Part shown: one piece after another, positions 1-8,335 of the stretch
Layout of the letters: each line of letters opens with the position of its first letter
How positions within the stretch are numbered: position 1 is the stretch's first letter
Assembly: GCF_001619875.1 (NCBI RefSeq)
Contig: NZ_LRFC01000023.1
Span: forward strand, 310,001-374,000
DNA length: 64,000 nucleotides
Source: Fictibacillus phosphorivorans
GTDB lineage: Bacteria > Bacillota > Bacilli > Bacillales > Fictibacillaceae
Direction: 5' to 3'
The notes under the pieces: model-generated
Told to the model about the DNA's origin: nothing
Database searches by the model: none
The model's input: the letters and a program-made list of their open reading frames with translations, nothing else
Position numbers and translations under genes: made by a program

Positions 1-186
1 GGCTTAAAGAGCAGTGCTGATTACGGGGAACTTACTAAGAAAACGATCACTGAAGCATTAAGAGTAGCTTCACAGCGTGTAGTAATGAAAGATAATCGAT
101 CAAGCACGAAATTTGAAGAACTAGGGTTTTCAGTACTGAAAAGAAATTCCAGTTTTTTATATGGAGTTATTAATAAGTCCCTTTAA
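1..186 (+). CDS. 3' end of an unrecognised gene (truncated by window edge)
   Basis: An open frame runs from the first base to a TAA at 184-186 and gives 61 residues, ending in GVINKSL. The stretch is rich in Lys, Ser and Val, has no motif I recognise, and lacks its start, so no function is offered. It is read as a real C-terminus because the frame is open from the edge and is followed by a non-coding repeat. The segment could equally be the tail of a larger enzyme. Confidence 0.5.
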   Translation, partial: GLKSSADYGELTKKTITEALRVASQRVVMKDNRSSTKFEELGFSVLKRNSSFLYGVINKSL

Positions 187-217
187 TAAAGAGTCTATTT
201 TAAAAATGTTTTTTTAG

Positions 218-448
218 TAGCTTTGTCATTCTCTTCACTGACAAGTTGATTGGAGTGCAAGATGCGTGCCTACTACATGAGAAGCTTCTCGAAAGGCATG
301 CGACGAGGAAGCCTACTTCGGTAGCATTTACAAGTAGACGAAGGAGCAAGAACACCTTTATGAAATCTATTTTTAAATCGCTCACCGCCTGCCCCACGGA
401 AAGCGAGCACCTAAAACGGAAATCAACTACTTTCAAAAGCAACAATGA
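218..448. repeat. Dispersed palindromic repeat, copy 1
   Basis: This fills most of the gap before the threonine aldolase gene. It shares with copies near 17.7 kb and 46.9 kb a left end reading TTGATTGGAGTG and a right half containing CTCACCGCCTGCCCC, GGAAAGCGAG and AATCAAC, followed by ACTTTCAAAAGCAAC. The middle differs and holds its own palindrome, GAGAAGCTTCTC at 279-290. Short open frames on both strands here are repeat sequence, not genes. Confidence 0.8.
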
Positions 449-489
449 ATAAGAAAAACAGCCCACAAAAAAACAGAATGAGGTGTAAC

Positions 490-1509
490 ATGATTGACCT
501 TAGAAGTGATACTCTTACACAACCAACAAAGAAAATGAGAGAAGCGATCTACAACGCTTCAGTAGGGGATGATGTTTATGGAGAAGATCCCTCGATTAAT
601 AGATTAGAAGAACTAGCTGCTGAAATGACAGGGAAAGAAGCTGCTTTATTCGTTACAAGTGGAACACAGGGAAACCAATTAGCCGTTCTTTCTCAAACAG
701 CACCAGGTGATGAGATTATTGTGGAAGCAGAGTCTCATATCTTCTTTTATGAAGGAGGAGCTATTTCAGCTTTAGCTGGCGTTCAGCCAAGAGTCGTTCA
801 AGGTTTAAAAGGTGAAATGAGTCCTGCTGCTGTAAAAAATGCCATTCGTTCTGATGATATCCATTTTCCGGATACTTCTTTAATCTGCCTTGAAAACACG
901 CATAACCGTTCAGGAGGATCTATTGTTTCTTTAGAAAACATGAGTGCTATATATGATCTTGCTGTTAACGCAGGCATTCCCGTTCATATTGATGGAGCAC
1001 GGCTCTTTAACGCAGTCGTAGCATCAAATCATAATTTAAAAGATTTTACCCAATATTGCGACTCTGTTCAGATTTGTTTATCTAAGGGATTAGGATCACC
1101 TGTTGGTTCAATATTAGCAGGAAAAAAAGAGGTTATTCAAAAAGCTAGAAAATGGAGAAAGCGTCTTGGTGGAGGTATGAGGCAAGCTGGTTTCTTAGCG
1201 GCTAGCGGTATCATATCGTTAACAGAAATGGTGAATCGTTTAGCAGAAGATCACGAAAAAGCATCGAAACTAGCGGATGCCATAGAAGAAATGAATGGGT
1301 TAACACTTCTAAATAGACCTGATACGAACATTGTTATTGTTAATATTGAAAAAACCTTGCAGACCAATGCGGAATTTTTAGACAAGCTTAAGAAAGAAGG
1401 CGTGCTCGCCGTTTCTTTTGGAGAAGGACAAATTAGATTTACAACGCACTATGATGTAAGTGAAAAAGATATTGAATATGCAATCTCTGCCATTCAAAGA
1501 GTTATATAA
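490..1509 (+). CDS. ltaE: Low-specificity L-threonine aldolase
   Basis: A PLP-dependent fold-type I enzyme that cleaves L-threonine or L-allo-threonine to glycine and acetaldehyde. The N-terminus begins MIDLRSDTLTQPT, the family hallmark, and continues with GDDVYGEDP. HIDGARLFNA and CLSKGLGSPVGS follow, with the PLP lysine at about residue 199. The 339-residue length is typical. A longer frame exists upstream to 445, but the ATG at 490 has AGGTG seven bases before it and gives the conserved N-terminus. It stands alone between a repeat and a terminator. Related beta-eliminating lyases are a less likely reading. Confidence 0.92.
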   Translation: MIDLRSDTLTQPTKKMREAIYNASVGDDVYGEDPSINRLEELAAEMTGKEAALFVTSGTQGNQLAVLSQTAPGDEIIVEAESHIFFYEGGAISALAGVQPRVVQGLKGEMSPAAVKNAIRSDDIHFPDTSLICLENTHNRSGGSIVSLENMSAIYDLAVNAGIPVHIDGARLFNAVVASNHNLKDFTQYCDSVQICLSKGLGSPVGSILAGKKEVIQKARKWRKRLGGGMRQAGFLAASGIISLTEMVNRLAEDHEKASKLADAIEEMNGLTLLNRPDTNIVIVNIEKTLQTNAEFLDKLKKEGVLAVSFGEGQIRFTTHYDVSEKDIEYAISAIQRVI

Positions 1510-1534
1510 AAAAGTTTACCTAAAGATAATAAAT

Positions 1535-1572
1535 AAAAAAAAAAAACGGGTGCTATCCCGTTTTTTTATTTT
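1535..1572. terminator. Bidirectional terminator between threonine aldolase and amidase
   Basis: AAAACGGG and CCCGTTTT arms enclose a short loop, with an A-run on the left and a T-run on the right. It can therefore end transcription of both convergent genes. Confidence 0.85.
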
Positions 1573-1600
1573 GACTGAATAAGTAAACAACAATTCTTTT

Positions 1601-3058
1601 TTACTCAAATTCGATAGGTACCCTTTTTTGTGAAACTTGTTCAAACGCATAACCAAATTGAATAAGCTTTTTCTCAGAGAACGCTTCACCTGTAAAGACT
1701 ACACTAAGAGGCAGGCCATCATTATCAAAACCTGAAGGCACCGAAATAGAAGGATAACCTGCTTTTGCTGGAATACCATACCATACATCATTTGGACTAA
1801 TAAGAGCGTCGAGTTGGTTTTCGTCCATAACGCGATCAATACCTTCATTTTGTGTTTTATGAATATCATTAATCTTGGATTGAAGATATTCTGGGCTAGA
1901 TAATGTTCCATCTGTTTCATTGCTCTCAATTAGTAGTTCTTGATTATACTTTAGGCAGTTTTCTTTATGTTTTTCGTTAAATGCGATGACATCAGATAAT
2001 GTAGAAATTCCGATGGCAGGGGAGACAGACTTTAAGTAATGATTAAGGCCAGATTTAAATTCATGTAAAAGGACAGTATAGTTGGATCCTTCTTTTTCAA
2101 GAGGGGAGATTTGATCTAAATAGACAATTTCTCCGCCATTTTTCTTAATTATTTCAAGTGCTTCATCAAATACTGATTTTTGTTTTTCATTCAGATCACG
2201 AATGCAAAATTCATAGCTTACTCCAAATTTTTTCCCTTTTAATGAAGATTGCTCCAAACCATCCGTATACGAAGTGTTCTCAGGAGCAATATGGGTAGCT
2301 GCATCTCCTGAATCCTTGCCTGCTATCACTTCAAGCAATATCGCCGCATCTTTAACTGTTCTAGCCATTGGTCCCGCTGTATCCTGACTGATCGAGATAG
2401 GTATGATACCTGTTCTCGAAACCAAACCGACAGTAGGTTTGATCCCTACGATATTGTTGTTTCCAGCAGGGCATAAAATAGATCCTGATGTTTCTGTTCC
2501 GATAGCAAGAGTCGCAAAGTTACATGAAACAGCGGCAGCAGAGCCAGAACTCGAACCACTTACATCAAGTACTCCTGGGCCGTAAGGATTTAAAACTTGT
2601 CCGCCCCGAGAGCTATATCCATTTTTCATATTATAAGCCATGAAGTTAGCCCATTCAGTCATATTTGCTTTACCTAGGATAATAGCACCCGCATCTCTTA
2701 ATTTCTGAACGATAAACGCATCTTCTAGGGCATAGTGGTTTTGAAGCGCTAATGAACCTGCACTTGTATGCATCTGATCGGCAGTATTGATATTATCTTT
2801 AATGATAACTGGGACGCCGTGCAAAGGACCGCGTACTTTCCCATTTTGTCGCTCATCATCTAATCTTCTTGCTATGAAAAATGCATCAGGATTAACTTCA
2901 AGTACCGAGTTAATCATTGGACCTTGTTTATCATACTTTGAGATCCGATCTAAGTAATATTTCACAAGATCAACAGAAGTTAATTCCCCATTTTCAAAAT
3001 GAAACTGTAGTTGATTAAGTGTGATTTCTTCCAATTGCAACACGTTAATTTGTGACAT
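1601..3058 (-). CDS. Amidase signature-family hydrolase
   Basis: A member of the amidase signature family (relatives: GatA, AmiE-like, fungal amidases), hydrolysing C-N amide bonds. The Ser-cisSer-Lys triad is visible: Lys in VIIKDN near residue 87, the Ser-rich GSSSGSAAAV near 175, and the nucleophile in GTETSGSI near 193. At about 485 residues it matches stand-alone amidases. No gatB or gatC is next to it and the C-terminus lacks GatA features, so a role in tRNA transamidation is unlikely. The ATG at 3058 is preferred over an upstream one at 3076 because GAGAGGATG lies just before it. The substrate cannot be told. Confidence 0.88.
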   Translation of the reverse strand: MSQINVLQLEEITLNQLQFHFENGELTSVDLVKYYLDRISKYDKQGPMINSVLEVNPDAFFIARRLDDERQNGKVRGPLHGVPVIIKDNINTADQMHTSAGSLALQNHYALEDAFIVQKLRDAGAIILGKANMTEWANFMAYNMKNGYSSRGGQVLNPYGPGVLDVSGSSSGSAAAVSCNFATLAIGTETSGSILCPAGNNNIVGIKPTVGLVSRTGIIPISISQDTAGPMARTVKDAAILLEVIAGKDSGDAATHIAPENTSYTDGLEQSSLKGKKFGVSYEFCIRDLNEKQKSVFDEALEIIKKNGGEIVYLDQISPLEKEGSNYTVLLHEFKSGLNHYLKSVSPAIGISTLSDVIAFNEKHKENCLKYNQELLIESNETDGTLSSPEYLQSKINDIHKTQNEGIDRVMDENQLDALISPNDVWYGIPAKAGYPSISVPSGFDNDGLPLSVVFTGEAFSEKKLIQFGYAFEQVSQKRVPIEFE

Positions 3059-3144
3059 TTTGCCGCATCCTCTCATATTTACTCAATACTTATTATATAA
3101 AACTGTCACAAAAAAAGGAATTTTCAAAGTATTGCTAGAATAAA

Positions 3145-3180
3145 TAAAAAAAGGCCCGCATCATGCTGACCTTTAAGAGT
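3145..3180 (-). terminator. Terminator of the beta-sandwich protein gene
   Basis: Read on the minus strand, AAAGGTC pairs with GGCCTTT, with an inner CAT/ATG pairing, followed by a T-run. It lies directly downstream of the leftward gene. Confidence 0.75.
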
Positions 3181-3197
3181 AAAACCCGATTATTGTA

Positions 3198-3938
3198 TTA
3201 TTCTTCAAATGTAATTTTCATAGGTGACCATTCGCCAATGATACCTTGCCCGTGTAGTGATGTACTGCCTTCTGAAGATAAATCTTTTTCTGTCATAAGT
3301 CCAAGGGCAACTTTAAATTCATTAAATTTGATTGGTACATTTTTTTCAGTTCTTACGGTTGAACCGTTAACTGCGAAAATCACTTCGTCTGCTTCGCGGT
3401 TGTAAGTAATTTGATATTCGTTCCATTCTCTATCTTTAAATTCTTTTTCTTCTTTAAAAATACAAAAATATCTCGTTTTGTCGGTTTCAGGCACTGAAAC
3501 ACCTGGAAATGGAAGTACTGCATAAACACTAGCAAATTGATCGTTTCCAGCAAAGAAATCAAGCGCTGCGCCTGTTGTGAAGTCCAATAAATTCACGGAT
3601 ACAAAACCATCGTATAAATCGTTAGCATGAGTACCGATTGGGCGAGAGCGCATTTTCCAGTGAAAGGAGATGGTTCCGTCATCAGGCACTTTAATCGATT
3701 CATTAGAATAATACATGTGCTTTGCGTTATCTAAAAATTGCACAGAAGGGTGTGATTTAGTGAAGGGGTTTACCCTGACATATAACTCATCATTTCTTAC
3801 AATAACTACTGCCTCTGGCTCTCTGAATTCGTGAAATGATCCATCTGGAAGTGGAAAACCTCCAATTCTCCATGTTTCAGATTCAGTTAATATGGTATGA
3901 AAATTTCCTAGTACCATTTCTTTTTGAAGTTTTTTCAT
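3198..3938 (-). CDS. Conserved protein of likely concanavalin-like fold (DUF6081-like)
   Basis: A 246-residue soluble protein with no signal peptide. The pattern of aromatic beta-strands (TISFHWKMRSRPIG, DGFVSVNLLDF, WNEYQITYNREADEVIFAVNG) resembles the LamG/glucanase-type jelly roll used by DUF6081 and related families. That assignment is from memory of the family pattern and is moderate only. No catalytic pair of acids in an obvious glucanase motif is seen. AGGAGC lies eight bases before the ATG. It is a single-gene unit with its own terminator. The function is unknown. Confidence 0.6.
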   Translation of the reverse strand: MKKLQKEMVLGNFHTILTESETWRIGGFPLPDGSFHEFREPEAVVIVRNDELYVRVNPFTKSHPSVQFLDNAKHMYYSNESIKVPDDGTISFHWKMRSRPIGTHANDLYDGFVSVNLLDFTTGAALDFFAGNDQFASVYAVLPFPGVSVPETDKTRYFCIFKEEKEFKDREWNEYQITYNREADEVIFAVNGSTVRTEKNVPIKFNEFKVALGLMTEKDLSSEGSTSLHGQGIIGEWSPMKITFEE

Positions 3939-4128
3939 TAAACACAGCTCCTAGTTAATTGCTTATAAAATTATTTAATCAAATAAAGGTTGATGAGGCA
4001 AATGCAGGCTTTTCTATTAATACCCGTCCATAAAAAAAACTAGATTTCTAACATGGACAAGTATATTTCAGAAAAAACTGAATAATAATGGTATTAAGAG
4101 CTCGCAAATTAAAGGGAGGGTGTTCTCT

Positions 4129-4413
4129 ATGAAAACGGTATCTCAAATTAATTTACGAAAAGAAAAGGATAAGAAGTTCTCGAGTGATGATAGAATCATG
4201 CTTTTTATAACAAAATTCCACTTAAAAGCTAAGAGGGATAAATGGTTAACGTTACGTCTCTTATTAAGAAAAGGTTCTGTGGATCTTGTAGAACAAATCT
4301 TGATCAGTTCAGAGTACAGAAGGGATTTCCCTGAACTTCTTGAAGATGATGCAGTAAGAGATTTCTATTTAGACTTAAAGAATCCAAAAAAAGAAATGTG
4401 TCTAACCATTTAA
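4129..4413 (+). CDS. Small conserved hypothetical protein
   Basis: Encodes 94 residues. The ATG at 4129 sits eight bases after GGGAGG; a GTG three codons earlier overlaps that site and is rejected. The sequence is basic in the first half (KEKDKKF, KAKRDKW) and acidic in the second (FPELLEDDAVRDFYLDL). It looks helical, has no membrane segment, and matches no domain I recognise. A terminator follows immediately, so it is a single-gene transcript. Confidence 0.72.
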   Translation: MKTVSQINLRKEKDKKFSSDDRIMLFITKFHLKAKRDKWLTLRLLLRKGSVDLVEQILISSEYRRDFPELLEDDAVRDFYLDLKNPKKEMCLTI

Positions 4414-4443
4414 CCTTTTGGGGAACCCGAAAGGTTTTCTTCT
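4412..4443 (+). terminator. Terminator
   Basis: AACCTTT and AAAGGTT arms with an inner GGG/CCC pairing are followed by TTCTTCTTG. It ends the small gene upstream. Confidence 0.8.
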
Positions 4444-4474
4444 TGTCATTTTTGTGTGCAAAGTTTTAAGCATT

Positions 4475-4483
4475 TGATATAAT
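4475..4483 (+). promoter_or_regulatory. Extended -10 promoter element for the DUF2203 gene
   Basis: TGATATAAT is a TGn-extended -10 box. No good -35 is seen, as expected of extended -10 promoters. The gene start lies about 30 bases downstream. Confidence 0.5.
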
Positions 4484-4513
4484 ACGGACATGAAGATGAA
4501 GGAGAACGATGTG

Positions 4514-4888
4514 ATGAAGCGTTATACATTAGAAGAAGCCAATCAATTGCTTCCTGTCCTCTCAAAAGAGTTTGACTCACTCCATAACTTACAAAGAGAA
4601 TTTGATCTTTGGTACGAATCATTTCAACAAGTTGAACCAGAGTTGAACGCCGAAGAAAAGGCAGCTTGGGAAAAGCGAATTCAATACATGGAACTTGAAG
4701 CAGAAATGTTTATTTCTAATATATTGTCTCACGGCGTGTGGTTTGAAGATGCTTTTTCTTCCACGCTGCATTTCCCAGCCATATTAAATGGGAAAAAAGG
4801 TGTTTTTAAATGGCATCCTGAAGAACCAGTCATCACGATTTATGAAAGCTCGGAAGAAAAATGGGATTCTCGACATTTGGTAAACTAA
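4514..4888 (+). CDS. DUF2203 family protein
   Basis: Encodes 124 residues. The N-terminus KRYTLEEANQLLPVLSKEF is the hallmark of DUF2203: a helical opening followed by a WFEDAF/FPA segment and a C-terminal strand KGVFKWHPEEPVITIYE. The family has no agreed function. AAGGAGA lies nine bases before the ATG at 4514; a GTG directly upstream is an alternative start. It is a single-gene unit just before a tRNA gene. Confidence 0.82.
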   Translation: MKRYTLEEANQLLPVLSKEFDSLHNLQREFDLWYESFQQVEPELNAEEKAAWEKRIQYMELEAEMFISNILSHGVWFEDAFSSTLHFPAILNGKKGVFKWHPEEPVITIYESSEEKWDSRHLVN

Positions 4889-4919
4889 GGCACAGTTATT
4901 TAATTAATGTAAAAAACAC

Positions 4920-4948
4920 TTGTTTTATTTTAAAAAATTGTTTATCAT
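4920..4948 (+). promoter_or_regulatory. Sigma-A promoter of tRNA-Arg
   Basis: TTGTTT (4920-4925) and TATCAT (4943-4948) are separated by 17 bases and end about 20 bases before the tRNA. Confidence 0.6.
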
Positions 4949-4968
4949 ATTAATCGTGACGTAAATTA

Positions 4969-5043
4969 GCGCCTATAGTGAAATGGATATCACACGAGAT
5001 TTCGGCTCTCGTATTCTGGGTTCGAATCCTGGTGGGCGCGCCA
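4969..5043 (+). tRNA. tRNA-Arg (anticodon TCG), CCA encoded
   Basis: A full cloverleaf can be drawn. The acceptor arms are GCGCCTA and TGGGCGC with one G-U pair, and the D stem is GTGA/TCAC. The anticodon stem CGAGA/TCTCG encloses loop TTTCGGC, so the anticodon is TCG, reading CGA. The variable region is TATT, the T stem CTGGG/CCTGG encloses TTCGAAT, the discriminator is G, and CCA is encoded at 5041-5043. It stands alone rather than in an rRNA-linked cluster. Confidence 0.94.
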
Positions 5044-5075
5044 CTTCCAATTGAATATATTGATTATCGGTTAGT

Positions 5076-5122
5076 ACCGGTACTCACCACGGGGATGGCT
5101 ATTGGGACCGGTGGTTTTTTAT
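5076..5122 (+). terminator. Probable terminator after tRNA-Arg
   Basis: Two ACCGGT motifs 25 bases apart, with further ACCAC/GTGGT complementarity, run into a T-run at 5115-5120. The fold is not unique, so a 5' leader structure for the next gene is an alternative. Confidence 0.55.
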
Positions 5123-5166
5123 TTGGCGTCATAAAATAAACTAACGTTGCAGGTTGGTGATTAATT

Positions 5167-6087
5167 GTGTCAGAAAAAATGAGAGTACTATTATATTACA
5201 AGTATGTTCCGATCGATGATCCAGAAAGCTTTAAAGATGAACATTTAAAGTTTTGTAAGGACTTAGGTCTTTTAGGGCGAATCATTGTAGCACCTGAAGG
5301 AATTAACGGAACAGTATCAGGTACGTATGAACAGACTCAAATCTATATGGATCATCTTAAGGCAGATCCACGATTTGAAGATATTGTTTTTAAAATAGAT
5401 GATGTTGAAGAACATGCATTTAAAAAAATGTTTGTTCGTCATAAAAAGGAACTCGTAACTTGGCGTTTTGAAGAAGATGTTGATCCGAACCAATTATCAG
5501 GTAAGCGTCTATCTCCAAAAGAATTCTACGAAGCGTTACAAGACGATGATGTCATTGTAATTGACGGTCGTAATGATTATGAATATGAAATTGGCCACTT
5601 CCGCGGCGCAATCCGTCCAGATGTGAAAGCATCTAGAGATTTCCCAAAATGGGTGCGCGAAAACATTAGCCAATTTAAAGATAAAAAAGTATTAACTTAC
5701 TGTACAGGCGGTATCCGATGCGAAAAGTTCTCTGGATTCCTTCTACAAGAAGGATTTAAAGATGTATCACAGCTTGAAGGCGGAATCGTAACTTATGGTA
5801 AGGACGATGAAGTTCAGGGTAAGTTATGGGATGGAAAGCTTTACGTATTTGATGAGCGTATCTCAGTTCCTGTGAACCGTACAGAAGAAGATGTTGTAAT
5901 CGCTTCTTGTTATTATTGCGGAAAAACAGAAGACCGATACGTAAACTGTGCAAACCCAGAATGTAACAAACAACATGTTTGTTGTACAGAGTGTGAAGTA
6001 AAGCATAAGCGTTCATGTTCAAAAGAATGTTTAGAACATCCTCGAAACCGCTACGAGACAGAACAAAAAGAACAACAAACCGTTTAA
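5167..6087 (+). CDS. trhO: tRNA uridine(34) hydroxylase (rhodanese-like, TrhO/YceA family)
   Basis: Oxygen-dependent hydroxylation of U34 in tRNAs that carry 5-alkoxyuridines is the known role of this family (formerly UPF0176). The 306 residues show an N-terminal acylphosphatase-like part ([23 protein letters not shown]), then a rhodanese domain with active-site loop CTGGIRC (first Cys at about residue 179). The C-terminal part is Cys-rich and probably metal-binding ([27 protein letters not shown]). Translation starts at a GTG with weak spacing to GGTTGGTG. A terminator follows. Confidence 0.93.
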   Translation: MSEKMRVLLYYKYVPIDDPESFKDEHLKFCKDLGLLGRIIVAPEGINGTVSGTYEQTQIYMDHLKADPRFEDIVFKIDDVEEHAFKKMFVRHKKELVTWRFEEDVDPNQLSGKRLSPKEFYEALQDDDVIVIDGRNDYEYEIGHFRGAIRPDVKASRDFPKWVRENISQFKDKKVLTYCTGGIRCEKFSGFLLQEGFKDVSQLEGGIVTYGKDDEVQGKLWDGKLYVFDERISVPVNRTEEDVVIASCYYCGKTEDRYVNCANPECNKQHVCCTECEVKHKRSCSKECLEHPRNRYETEQKEQQTV

Positions 6088-6092
6088 TGAGT

Positions 6093-6123
6093 AAGCCAGT
6101 GATTATACTGGCTTTTTTTATTT
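6093..6123 (+). terminator. Terminator of trhO
   Basis: AAGCCAGT and ACTGGCTT arms with a six-base loop run into seven Ts. Confidence 0.9.
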
Positions 6124-6175
6124 TCCTGTTTTAAAGTTAACGGTAATGATGAATAACGAATGAGGTGTATAACAG

Positions 6176-6493
6176 ATGAGGAATCGTGCAGATGAAATTT
6201 CTGAAAAAGTAATCAGCAACTATCAAAAAGATGAAGGCATGATGATTATTATTTACGCTCAATGGTGTGTAAATAATGAATTAGATCCGAAAGAGGTTTA
6301 TCTTAAAGCGTATCCTGAACAAATGAACAATGAATACGTGATGCATATGCTAGAGCAGACTGTGCCGATAGAAGAGGCTGAGCAAATCAGCAATGAAACA
6401 CTATTACAAGTACTATCCTTATTCGGTAATGAAGATTTAGCCTTTGTTGTGTCACAAGAAATACATGCAAAGTTGGAGGCGAAAAATGACTGA
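6176..6493 (+). CDS. Hypothetical protein, first gene of the kapB-nadE cluster
   Basis: A 105-residue acidic, helical protein (MRNRADEISEKVISNY at the N-terminus) with no membrane segment and no family I can name. GAGGTG lies upstream of the ATG. Its last eight bases overlap the start of kapB, so the two are translationally coupled. The position suggests shared regulation with kapB, but no function follows from that. Confidence 0.75.
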   Translation: MRNRADEISEKVISNYQKDEGMMIIIYAQWCVNNELDPKEVYLKAYPEQMNNEYVMHMLEQTVPIEEAEQISNETLLQVLSLFGNEDLAFVVSQEIHAKLEAKND

Positions 6494-6863
6494 TACTGAA
6501 AAATTAGTACTTGCAAGCTATAAAACCGGGCAATATATAGGAAAAGCAGAAGATGAAAGAAACCAGATGGTACTCGTTAAAGTTTTAGCAGTAAAGTCAC
6601 ATCCTTGGCAAGGTGATCTGCATCACCCTAAACAAGCAGACGTTCCTTTTTTTCAAGAAAGAAGGGCACTAAGCTATGGAGAGAAAACATGGGTGCCGGC
6701 TCATACAGTGAAGGAGTATACAGGTGATCTTCCACCGTATAGAGACTCATTGAGAAGTGCATTGATGAAATACATAGATAAATTAGAAGAAGACAATAGT
6801 GAGTGGGCAAAGCGTTCTTTACAGTGCCTATTTCAGCTTAAAAAAGATTATAAAATGGATTAA
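6486..6863 (+). CDS. kapB: Kinase-associated protein B
   Basis: A 125-residue homologue of KapB, which in B. subtilis assists the KinB sensor kinase that feeds the sporulation phosphorelay. The recognisable core is [32 protein letters not shown] followed by a helical tail. GGAGG eight bases before the ATG at 6486 fixes the start, inside the end of the upstream gene. There is no lipobox, so despite the older name (lipoprotein) it should be cytoplasmic. No kinB lies nearby. Confidence 0.85.
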   Translation: MTDTEKLVLASYKTGQYIGKAEDERNQMVLVKVLAVKSHPWQGDLHHPKQADVPFFQERRALSYGEKTWVPAHTVKEYTGDLPPYRDSLRSALMKYIDKLEEDNSEWAKRSLQCLFQLKKDYKMD

Positions 6864-6916
6864 GAGTGGACGATATGTGGAAAGTAGATAAGTATACAAC
6901 AAAGGTGGCGATTCAT

Positions 6917-7738
6917 TTGGAACTTCAACAACAGATTATTAAGGAATTACAGGTAGAACCCGTAATAAATGCAAAAAGTGAAATTCAAGCTCGAATTCAG
7001 TTTCTAAAGGATTATGTAAGAAAATCAGGTACTAGAGGGTATGTTTTAGGGATTAGCGGTGGCCAAGATTCAAGCTTGGCTGGCAAATTAGCTCAGATTG
7101 CCATGAAAGAGCTGCGGGATGAAACGGGTGAAGACTATACATTCGTAGCGGTCAGACTTCCATATGGTGTTCAAAAAGATGAAGAAGATGCACAACGTGC
7201 ACTAAAATTTATTGAGCCGGATGTATCTCTTACTGTAAATATCAAATCAGCAGTAGATGCTTCGGTAAAAGCATTTATGGAAGCTACCGATAAGGAACTT
7301 ACTAACTTCCTAAAAGGGAATACGAAGGCACGTGAAAGAATGAAAGCTCAGTATGATATCGCAGGAGCATACCAATGCCTCGTTATCGGCACAGATCATG
7401 CTGCAGAAGCAATAACAGGCTTTTTTACTAAACACGGTGATGGCGCTTGTGATATTGTGCCTTTATATGGATTGAATAAAAGGCAAGGAAGAGAACTGTT
7501 AAAAGAGTTAGGTGCTGAAGAACGCATCTATTTAAAAGTTCCTACAGCTGATCTAGAAGACGATAAACCGCTTATTCCGGATGAAACCGCTCTAGGAGTA
7601 ACTTACGAAGAGATTGATGATTACTTAGAAGGAAAAGAAATCTCTTCTTCTTCTAAAGAAAAGATCGAAAAAAGGTACGTGCAAACCATGCATAAAAGAA
7701 ATCATCCTGCATCCATCCATGATACGTGGTGGAAATAA
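6917..7738 (+). CDS. nadE: NH3-dependent NAD(+) synthetase
   Basis: Adenylates nicotinic acid adenine dinucleotide and amidates it with ammonia to NAD+, the last step of NAD synthesis. The ATP-pyrophosphatase loop is SGGQDSS. YPYG-type ([14 protein letters not shown]) and [19 protein letters not shown] motifs are present, and no glutaminase domain is attached. The frame is open to a GTG at 6866. However, AAAGGTGG sits eight bases before a TTG at 6917, which gives 273 residues and the usual N-terminus ([13 protein letters not shown], as in B. subtilis NadE). I therefore choose the TTG. A terminator follows. Confidence 0.93.
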   Translation: MELQQQIIKELQVEPVINAKSEIQARIQFLKDYVRKSGTRGYVLGISGGQDSSLAGKLAQIAMKELRDETGEDYTFVAVRLPYGVQKDEEDAQRALKFIEPDVSLTVNIKSAVDASVKAFMEATDKELTNFLKGNTKARERMKAQYDIAGAYQCLVIGTDHAAEAITGFFTKHGDGACDIVPLYGLNKRQGRELLKELGAEERIYLKVPTADLEDDKPLIPDETALGVTYEEIDDYLEGKEISSSSKEKIEKRYVQTMHKRNHPASIHDTWWK

Positions 7739-7744
7739 TCTGAA

Positions 7745-7773
7745 GCACCTGGGAAACCAGGTGTTTTTGTTTT
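7745..7773 (+). terminator. Terminator of nadE
   Basis: CACCTGG and CCAGGTG arms around GAAA are followed by TTTTTG. Confidence 0.9.
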
Positions 7774-7826
7774 GAAGCTTTTAGGTTATACTTGTTGTTG
7801 GACTAAAGGGGAAGGGGATACATATC

Positions 7827-8078
7827 GTGAGTAAAACAGCAAAAATCATAATATCATTAGGAATTGTATTTTTAGCTTATTTTGTTTTTGATACGATCAA
7901 TCGTGAAAATGCCCGAAAAGATCGCCTTAATGTGATTGACAATCATTTCAAAAAGCCTTTTAAGATTGAAGAAGAGTTAAAGGAACAATATGATGAAGAC
8001 TTCTTGATTGAAATGGACGACGAATTTTACATGGTAACGGTAAAAGATAATAAAGTTGTTAAAACGGTTAAGCAGTAA
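7827..8078 (+). CDS. Small single-pass membrane protein, unknown
   Basis: Encodes 83 residues from a GTG start. One hydrophobic segment (residues 6-24, IIISLGIVFLAYFVF) is followed by a charged tail of about 55 residues, rich in Asp, Glu and Lys. The topology is probably N-in with an extracellular tail, but this is inference. Purine-rich AAGGGGAAGGGG precedes the start. It matches no family I know. Confidence 0.7.
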   Translation: MSKTAKIIISLGIVFLAYFVFDTINRENARKDRLNVIDNHFKKPFKIEEELKEQYDEDFLIEMDDEFYMVTVKDNKVVKTVKQ

Positions 8079-8081
8079 TGC

Positions 8082-8138
8082 AAAGAGGCATGGTTCAATA
8101 GCTGAGAAGTTTTGATGCTAAGCCTCTTTTGTGTTTTG
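8082..8138 (+). terminator. Probable terminator
   Basis: AAAGAGGC at 8082 pairs with GCCTCTTT at 8122, followed by a T-rich tract. The loop is long (about 32 bases). Confidence 0.6.
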
Positions 8139-8335
8139 ATAGAGAAATCTTTAAATACATTATCTCTTAATACTTCCTTAGTAGGACCAACTACTTAAAT
8201 TTCTATACAAAACTTTTATACTTAACGTTCTTTAGGATGAATTTTCTTTACAATTCAAAATCATAAATAAACTTCTATTGTTCCTATGCTATGATTCTTC
8301 ATGGCTTACATCACATGACAAAAGGGGTTTGTTTT

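Noticed and set aside
12-186. Possible phage or IS remnant at the left edge
   Set aside because: No transposase, integrase or inverted ends are seen; the fragment is too short to judge.
200-466. Open frames on both strands through repeat copy 1
   Set aside because: They consist of the dispersed repeat, have no ribosome binding site, and similar frames appear in the other copies.
4969-5167. tRNA-Arg as an occupied integration site
   Set aside because: No integrase and no repeat of the tRNA 3' end was found downstream in this window.
8134-8335. Regulatory leader before the lamin-tail/PLD gene
   Set aside because: The 200-base AT-rich gap shows no clear promoter pair, dyad or riboswitch motif.
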